From: Streptomyces caelestis
GTDB lineage: Bacteria; Actinomycetota; Actinomycetes; Streptomycetales; Streptomycetaceae
Assembly: GCF_014205255.1 (NCBI RefSeq)
Contig: NZ_JACHNE010000001.1
Span: forward strand, 4,712,001 to 4,776,000
DNA length: 64,000 bases
Reading direction: 5' to 3'
Positions 59,194 through 64,000 of the stretch are shown here, in pieces. The position numbers were made by a program, and so were the translations under genes. The notes beneath the pieces were generated by a model that saw only the letters and a program-made list of their open reading frames with translations, did not search any database and had not been told where the DNA came from. Positions within the stretch are counted from its first letter, which is position 1, and the number at the start of each line of letters is the position of its first letter.

Positions 59194-60571
59194 GCTGGGG
59201 CGCGTGACGGACACGGGGGTGGACCGCGCGCTGTGGGCGCGCGTCGGGGGCTGGCTGCGGGTGCTGCGCGAGGACCTGTGGACCGCCCGGGTGGATCCGC
59301 TGCCGCCGTCCACCTGGTTGCGCTGGCTGCCGCACGGTCTGCTGTGCCTGGCCGCTTTCGGCATCACGCTCGGTGGCACGGCCCAGCTCAACGACAACGG
59401 CCATCTGAACGCCGGGTACGCCTTCCTGCTCGCGTTCGGGCAGGGCATCGCGGTACTCCTCGCGATGTGGCGGCCGGTCCCGGCCTGGTGGCTGTCGACG
59501 GTGGCGACCGTGGTGGGCGCGGTCGCGGTGTACGCCCGGATAGAACCCGGCTACTCATTCACCTGGCCTTGGACCGCGGCCGGGATCATCGCCCACCTGC
59601 TCGTCCTGTTGCTGCTCGCGCTGCGGGTGCCCACCCGTGTCGCCGTGGAGGCGCTGGCCGTGACCGTGCTGGCCACCTGGGTCCTGGAGGGACTGACGGT
59701 CTCCGGGGTCCAGTACCAGCCCACCGGGGTGCTCGCGGTCACCCTGTTCGCCGTCGTCGTGGTCGTCGGCACCGCCCTGCGCGGCCGCCGCGAGGCGCGC
59801 GCGCAACTGGTCGAGCAGACCACGCTCACCGCCGAGGAGCGCACCCGGCGCACCCTGCTGGAGGAGCGCAGCCGCATCGCGCGGGAGCTGCACGACGTCG
59901 TGGCCCATCACATGTCCGTCATCTCCATCCAGGCGCAGGTCGCTCCGCACCTGGTCGAGAACCCGCCCGACGAGCTCAAGGAGAACCTCGCGGGCATCCG
60001 GCAGAACGCTCTGGAGGCGCTGACCGAGCTGCGCCGGGTGCTGGGCGTGCTGCGTTCGGAGCACCCCGGGCCGGGGGAGCCCGCCGGCCCGGACGGCGAC
60101 ACCGCCGGCCACGCCCCGCAGCCCACCCTCGACCGGCTCGACGCGCTGGTGGAGAACACCCGGGCCGCCGGCCGCGAGGTCATCACCGAGATCAACGGCG
60201 AGCGGCGGCCGCTGCCGCCCGGCGTGGAGCTGTCCGCGTACCGGATCGTGCAGGAGGCGTTGAGCAACGTCCTGCGGCACGCGCCCGGCGCGAGAGCCAC
60301 GGTCCGTCTCACGTATCAGCCGGACGGGCTGGAGGTGGAGGTGGTCAACGGCCGGCCGACCGGGCCCGCACCGCCGTCGACGGGAGCGGGGCACGGACTG
60401 CTCGGCATGCGGGAGCGGGTCGCGATGCTCGGCGGCACCATGACGGCGCACCCGTGGCACTGGGACGGCTTCAAGGTCACCGCGTTCCTCCCGGACACCC
60501 CGCCCGCCGACGCCCCGGGCACCGCCCGTTCCACCGCCCACACCACCGATCCCCGGGGAGGGACCCCATGA
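59186..60571 (+). CDS. NarL-type two-component sensor kinase 1
   Basis: About 461 residues from ATG 59186 with GGTGGAGG upstream. Six membrane helices without an outer domain fill residues 50-205, so it senses the membrane itself. The HisKA_3 dimerisation box RELHDVVAHHMSVISIQAQV holds the phospho-His near residue 236, and the ATPase has ELSAYRIVQEALSNVLRHAP and GAGHGLLGMRERVAMLGG. It overlaps the response regulator by four bases. Such short intramembrane kinases often report cell-envelope stress. Confidence 0.93.
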   Translation: MSRLGRVTDTGVDRALWARVGGWLRVLREDLWTARVDPLPPSTWLRWLPHGLLCLAAFGITLGGTAQLNDNGHLNAGYAFLLAFGQGIAVLLAMWRPVPAWWLSTVATVVGAVAVYARIEPGYSFTWPWTAAGIIAHLLVLLLLALRVPTRVAVEALAVTVLATWVLEGLTVSGVQYQPTGVLAVTLFAVVVVVGTALRGRREARAQLVEQTTLTAEERTRRTLLEERSRIARELHDVVAHHMSVISIQAQVAPHLVENPPDELKENLAGIRQNALEALTELRRVLGVLRSEHPGPGEPAGPDGDTAGHAPQPTLDRLDALVENTRAAGREVITEINGERRPLPPGVELSAYRIVQEALSNVLRHAPGARATVRLTYQPDGLEVEVVNGRPTGPAPPSTGAGHGLLGMRERVAMLGGTMTAHPWHWDGFKVTAFLPDTPPADAPGTARSTAHTTDPRGGTP

Positions 60572-61251
60572 CGAGCAGCTCCGGCCGACCCATCCGGGTG
60601 CTCATCGTCGACGACCAGGCGATGGTCCGGCAGGGCTTCACCGTGCTGCTCGGCACCCAGCCCGACATAGAGGTCGTCGGCGAGGCGAAGGACGGCGAGG
60701 GCGGCATCGAGAAGGCCGCCGCGACTGCTCCGGACGTCGTCCTCATGGACATCCGCATGCCCGGGATCGGCGGCATCGAGGCCACCGAGCGGATCACCAC
60801 CGCGAACCCGGACATCAGGGTGCTGGTGCTCACCACCTTCGACCTCGACGAGTACGTGTACGACGCGCTGCGCGCCGGAGCCTCCGGGTTCCTGCTGAAG
60901 GACGCGTCGTCGGAGCAGCTCGCCGAGGCGGTCCGGGTGATCGCGGCCGGTGACGCGCTGCTCGCCCCGGTCATCACCCGCAAGCTGATCGCCGAGTTCT
61001 CCCGGCTGGACGACCGGCCCCGCGCCCCGCTCAAGGAACGGATCGGTGACCTGACCGAGCGGGAGACGGAGGTGCTCGCCCTGATCGCGCAGGGCCTGTC
61101 GAACGCGGAGATCTCCAAGCACCTGTTCGTCGCCGAGCAGACGGTGAAGACGCATGTGGGCCGGATCCTGGTGAAGCTGGGCCTGAGGGACCGGACGCAG
61201 GCGGCGGTGTTCGCGTACGAGTCGGGGCTGGTCCGGCCGTCGGGCTACTGA
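60568..61251 (+). CDS. LuxR-type response regulator 1
   Basis: The 227-residue protein has a receiver domain (RVLIVDDQAMVRQGFTVLLG, phospho-Asp in VVLMDIRMPG near residue 60, the Thr/Lys switch in VLTTF and FLLKDAS) and a LuxR output (LTERETEVLALIAQGLSNAE and then TVKTHVGRILVKLGL). Its start overlaps the kinase stop. It likely acts on the box at 56863 and perhaps at 61269. Confidence 0.94.
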   Translation: MTSSSGRPIRVLIVDDQAMVRQGFTVLLGTQPDIEVVGEAKDGEGGIEKAAATAPDVVLMDIRMPGIGGIEATERITTANPDIRVLVLTTFDLDEYVYDALRAGASGFLLKDASSEQLAEAVRVIAAGDALLAPVITRKLIAEFSRLDDRPRAPLKERIGDLTERETEVLALIAQGLSNAEISKHLFVAEQTVKTHVGRILVKLGLRDRTQAAVFAYESGLVRPSGY

Positions 61252-61268
61252 GGCGTGCCCGTGGCCTG

Positions 61269-61304
61269 GTAGTACGTGCCCGTGGCCCTCGTAGTACCTG
61301 AGAG
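61269..61304. promoter_or_regulatory. GTAGTAC direct repeat with CGTAGTACCTGAGAG box, site 2
   Basis: GTAGTAC occurs at 61269-61275 and 61291-61297, 22 bases apart (two helical turns). The second is within CGTAGTACCTGAGAG (61290-61304), identical to 56871-56885. Both sites are followed by similar pieces GGACGAC and CGATCCG. It lies 66-100 bases before the second kinase start. Confidence 0.6.
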
Positions 61305-61369
61305 GGACGCCGGGGAACCCCTCTCACTGGGGACGACCGCGATCCGGGGGTGCGCATACCGTTCTGTAC

Positions 61370-62707
61370 GTGACCGAGACGACTCACGTGCAGAGCACGC
61401 CGCCGGGGGACGGGGCCAAGCCGCGCAGCCCGGAGTACCGGCTGGCCGTGGACGCCCTGCGCGGGCTGCGGCAGGACCTCATCCACGACGCCTTCGCCTA
61501 CCGCCTGCTGCCGCGCATGCGCGTCGACGGCCCCCTGACCAGCAGGCTGCCCGGCCGCCTGCGGGAGCTCGCGGCCTGGACACCGCACGCCGTGGTCTGC
61601 GCGGCCGCCCTGATCGCCCTGGCCATCGCCACGGTCGACCAGGGCATGGCCCTGATGCTCGGCCTGCTCGCGGCGGTCCCGGTCCTGCTGACCCTGGCCC
61701 GGCCGGTCGGCGCGTTCTGGGTGTCCATGGCGGCCACCCCCCTGGCTATCCCGTTCGGCGACGACTGGGGCGACTGGCCCTGGCTGCCGGGCAGCTTCGC
61801 CTGTCACCTGACGGTGCTGACGATCGTGGCCGTACGCACCAGGCCGCGCACGGCCGCCTGGATGTGGGCGCTGACCGCGGCCTACGGCATCCTCGCGGAG
61901 ACGCTCTTCGGCACGGCGGGCCGTTACGGCACCAACACCGGCCCCATGCTGGTCGTCTCCGCGTTCGTCCTCCTCGCCGTCACCGTCTGGCACATCCGCC
62001 GCCACGCGGAGCAGGAGGTCACGGCTCAGCAGACGGTCACCGCGCACGAGCGCTCCCGCCGCACCCTGCTGGAGGAGCGCACGACGATCGCCCGCGAACT
62101 GCACGACGTGGTCGCCCACCACATGTCGGTGGTCGCCATCCAGGCGGAGGCCGCGCCCTACCGGGTGGACAACCCGCCGCCGGAGCTGGAGAAGGCCTTC
62201 GCCACCATCCGGGAGAACGCGGTGGCGGCCCTGACCGAGCTGCGCCGCGTCCTGGGCGTCGTCCGTGCCGAGGACTATGAGGCCCCGGACGCCCCGCAGC
62301 CCACGCTCGCCGACCTGGAAGCGCTGCTGGCCAATGTGCGGGAGGCCGGACTGGGCGTCGAGAAGGTGGTGACCGGCGCGGTGCGCGAGCTGCCGCAGGG
62401 CGTGGAGCTGTCGGCGTACCGGATCGTGCAGGAGGCCCTGAGTAACACCCTGCGGCACGCGCCGGGTGCGAGCGCCCGTGTCGAGATCGGCTACGTGCTC
62501 GGCGGCCTGGGCCTGCGCATAGTCAACGGCCCGCCGCCGAACCCGAGCCTGATCAAGCCCTCGCCCGGCGCCGGGCACGGCATCACGGGCATGCGGGAGC
62601 GCGTGACGATGCTGAACGGCGAGATGACGGCGGGCCGGACGGACGACGGAGGTTACGAGGTGGCGGTCTTCCTGCCGGTCGCCCTGCCGGACGGGGTCGA
62701 CGCATGA
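61370..62707 (+). CDS. NarL-type two-component sensor kinase 2
   Basis: The 445-residue protein starts at GTG 61370. Six membrane helices lie in residues 70-205, and the HisKA_3 box RELHDVVAHHMSVVAIQAEA has its phospho-His near residue 245; the ATPase end has ELSAYRIVQEALSNTLRHAP and GAGHGITGMRERVTMLNG. It is a clear paralogue of kinase 1 and also lacks an outer sensor domain. The stop overlaps the second regulator (ATGA). Confidence 0.93.
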   Translation: MTETTHVQSTPPGDGAKPRSPEYRLAVDALRGLRQDLIHDAFAYRLLPRMRVDGPLTSRLPGRLRELAAWTPHAVVCAAALIALAIATVDQGMALMLGLLAAVPVLLTLARPVGAFWVSMAATPLAIPFGDDWGDWPWLPGSFACHLTVLTIVAVRTRPRTAAWMWALTAAYGILAETLFGTAGRYGTNTGPMLVVSAFVLLAVTVWHIRRHAEQEVTAQQTVTAHERSRRTLLEERTTIARELHDVVAHHMSVVAIQAEAAPYRVDNPPPELEKAFATIRENAVAALTELRRVLGVVRAEDYEAPDAPQPTLADLEALLANVREAGLGVEKVVTGAVRELPQGVELSAYRIVQEALSNTLRHAPGASARVEIGYVLGGLGLRIVNGPPPNPSLIKPSPGAGHGITGMRERVTMLNGEMTAGRTDDGGYEVAVFLPVALPDGVDA

Positions 62708-63369
62708 CCATTCGCGTGCTGATCGCGGACGACCAGATGATGGTGCGCGAGGGTTTCTCGGTCCTGCTGAACGCGATGCCGGACATCGAGGTCGTCGGCG
62801 AGGCGGTGAACGGCCGGGAGGCCGTCGTGAAGGTCCGCGAGCTCGCCCCGGACGTCGTGCTGATGGACATCCGCATGCCCGAGCTGAACGGCATCGAGGC
62901 GACCCGCGAGATCGTCGCCGCCGACGGCGCGGCCAAGGTGCTGGTGCTCACCACCTTCGACCTCGACGAGTACGTGTACCAGGCGCTGCGCGCGGGAGCC
63001 TCCGGGTTCCTCCTCAAGGACGCCTCGGCCCGCCAGCTCGCCGACGGGGTGCGGGTCGTGGCATCCGGTGAGGCGCTCCTGGCCCCCTCGGTGACCAGGC
63101 GCCTGATCACCGAGTTCTCCAAGCTCTCCGAGACCCCGCGCCTCATGCCCTCCGCGCAGGCGGCGTACGGCGACCTCACCGACCGGGAGACGGAGGTGCT
63201 GGTCCTCATCGCGCAGGGCCTGTCGAACGCGGAGATCGCCGAGCGGCTGGTGGTCGCCGAGTCGACGATCAAGACGCATGTCAGCCGGATCCTGGTGAAG
63301 CTGGGGCTCAGGGACCGGACACAGGCGGCGGTGTTCGCGTACGAGGCGCGGCTGGTGACGCCGGGGTGA
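62704..63369 (+). CDS. LuxR-type response regulator 2
   Basis: The 221-residue protein matches response regulator 1 over its full length: receiver VLIADDQMMVREGFSVLLNA, phospho-Asp in VVLMDIRMPEL, switch VLTTFDLDEYVYQALRAGAS, and output LTDRETEVLVLIAQGLSNAE and STIKTHVSRILVKLG. The recognition helix differs from regulator 1 at few positions, so overlapping DNA specificity is likely. Confidence 0.94.
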   Translation: MTIRVLIADDQMMVREGFSVLLNAMPDIEVVGEAVNGREAVVKVRELAPDVVLMDIRMPELNGIEATREIVAADGAAKVLVLTTFDLDEYVYQALRAGASGFLLKDASARQLADGVRVVASGEALLAPSVTRRLITEFSKLSETPRLMPSAQAAYGDLTDRETEVLVLIAQGLSNAEIAERLVVAESTIKTHVSRILVKLGLRDRTQAAVFAYEARLVTPG

Positions 63370-63409
63370 ACGCCCGGGGAGGGCGGCGAGGCAGGAAGAC
63401 GGAGGGGGC

Positions 63410-63694
63410 ATGGACTTCGCCCCCATCCGCATCGAGGTCGACGAGGACATGTCCGCCTGGCGCGCGGAAATCCCCGGAAAGGTAATGGCAACCGCCGAAG
63501 CGCTGACCGGCCCGACCACCCCGGAAGGCGCACGGGTGCAGGTGCACAACGCCCCCGGCGCCGAGGTGGGACCCGGCCAGATCGCCACCTGGGGCCGCGC
63601 CACCACCGACCGGGCCGACGCCTTCGGCTTCACCTGGGACCGGTCGGGCAAGTCGAGCAAACACTTCCCCTTTGGCTGGACCGGCCCCACCTGA
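63410..63694 (+). CDS. small conserved hypothetical protein
   Basis: Ninety-four residues from ATG 63410 with GGAGGG upstream. The sequence is beta-rich and polar (APIRIEVDEDMSAWRAEIPG, PEGARVQVHNAPGAEVGPGQ) with no helix or membrane segment. I do not recognise a family. It follows the second two-component system and could be part of that transcript (40-base gap). Confidence 0.55.
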   Translation: MDFAPIRIEVDEDMSAWRAEIPGKVMATAEALTGPTTPEGARVQVHNAPGAEVGPGQIATWGRATTDRADAFGFTWDRSGKSSKHFPFGWTGPT

Positions 63695-63699
63695 GCCGG

Positions 63700-63832
63700 C
63701 TGAGCGGGAGCAAGTGCGGTTCGAAGCCGCAGACCTGTTCGTGCAAGGGGTGATACCTGCGCAGATCGCAGGCGATTACGGGTCTTCCGCAAGTCCACCT
63801 GATTGGCGACGAGCAGGTCTCACCTGCGCCAT
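63700..63832 (+). pseudogene. IS630-type transposase N-terminal relic
   Basis: EREQVRFEAADLFVQGVIPA followed by QIA matches the first helices of Streptomyces IS630 transposases (RRERVRLxAxELFxxGVKPPEVA). The next segment is in another frame: CGA TTA CGG GTC TTC CGC AAG reads RLRVFRK, the usual RLRVSRK, and ends in a stop; the first frame then gives DWRRAGL, like QWRRAW. So the gene is frameshifted and cut after about 45 codons. Confidence 0.6.
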
Positions 63833-63857
63833 GCTTCAGCTCACCCGGGTTGCCGGG

Positions 63858-63879
63858 AATCGGCATTTACATGCCGATT
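63858..63879. promoter_or_regulatory. palindrome upstream of the DUF1326 gene
   Basis: AATCGGCAT-TTAC-ATGCCGATT has perfect nine-base arms and a four-base spacer. It lies 64 bases before the DUF1326 start and just upstream of a possible -10 element TAGCGT, so an operator is more likely than a terminator. Confidence 0.5.
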
Positions 63880-63943
63880 TGGCAGACCTAGCGTAGAGGT
63901 GAGTGCAATTTCAGTCCCTACATCCTCGGAGAAGGGGGCAGCC

Positions 63944-64000
63944 ATGTCGTGGACGATATCCGGCACGTACGTCGCCGGCTGCTCGTGCGCCGTGCTGTGC
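63944..64000 (+). CDS. DUF1326 protein, start only
   Basis: The first 19 codons are visible: MSWTISGTYVAGCSCAVLC, with GAAGGGGG upstream. This is the characteristic opening of DUF1326 proteins, which begin with a Cys-rich strand (CSC..C). The rest lies beyond the window. Function of the family is not established. Confidence 0.7.
   Translation, partial: MSWTISGTYVAGCSCAVLC

Overview
The window is a stretch of a high-GC actinobacterial chromosome, almost certainly Streptomyces. The signs are strong third-position GC, many GTG starts, start/stop overlaps of the GTGA and ATGA type, very rare TTA codons, and Streptomyces-typical families (XRE plus DUF397 pairs, RsbW-like ATPases, DUF5753-type regulators, DUF3618, DUF3151). 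The order dnaK-grpE-dnaJ-hspR, clpB, pyrE, fba, kynA-kynU-kynB matches, as I recall it, the S. coelicolor core chromosome around SCO3640-SCO3680, so most of the window is core, with short accessory patches.

Left part (1-24 kb). A fused type I methylase/specificity gene, a small membrane protein and a VapBC-like toxin pair lie against the 3' side of a tRNA-Gly(CCC) gene, which suggests a tRNA-linked island. Core genes follow: dcd, a phosphoribosyltransferase and a Yip1-type membrane protein. A tandem array of five secreted FG-GAP beta-propeller genes plus one frameshifted relic runs on the minus strand from 13.6 to 6.2 kb. Next come a three-gene envelope/stress operon (15.7 to 14.0 kb), a CAAX-type protease with an early TTA codon, a glyoxalase-fold gene, a twice-frameshifted MerR relic and what looks like the C-terminal end of a lost cas6e gene. 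A divergent unit follows: XRE regulator plus flavoprotein on the minus strand, three overlapping small genes on the plus strand, and a perfect 17-bp palindrome between them. A large membrane Fe-S oxidoreductase and a MraY/WecA-like transferase complete this part.

Middle (24-45 kb). The dnaK-grpE-dnaJ-hspR operon is preceded by two HAIR-type HspR operators, and clpB carries a third, so chaperone control is encoded locally. Between them lie a sugar-binding lipoprotein, three paralogous LuxR-type regulators, a small exported peptide with a repeated NTSWP motif, and a Rieske-like protein without metal ligands. After clpB come YbjN, Uma2, anti-sigma-type ATPase, XRE/DUF397, a DUF433/PIN pair whose toxin is short, and an aminotransferase.

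Right part (45-64 kb). DUF2617 with a membrane-fused spermidine-synthase-like protein, a tail-anchored CoxG-like protein, aldose epimerase, pyrE, fba, an MFS exporter and DUF3151 lead to the tryptophan-to-anthranilate genes kynA, kynU and kynB. A lipase-like hydrolase, an acyltransferase and a two-component system form one overlapping operon, followed directly by a second two-component system. Both units share a 15-bp upstream sequence, CGTAGTACCTGAGAG, which suggests common or cross control. The window ends with an IS630-type transposase relic and the start of a DUF1326 gene.
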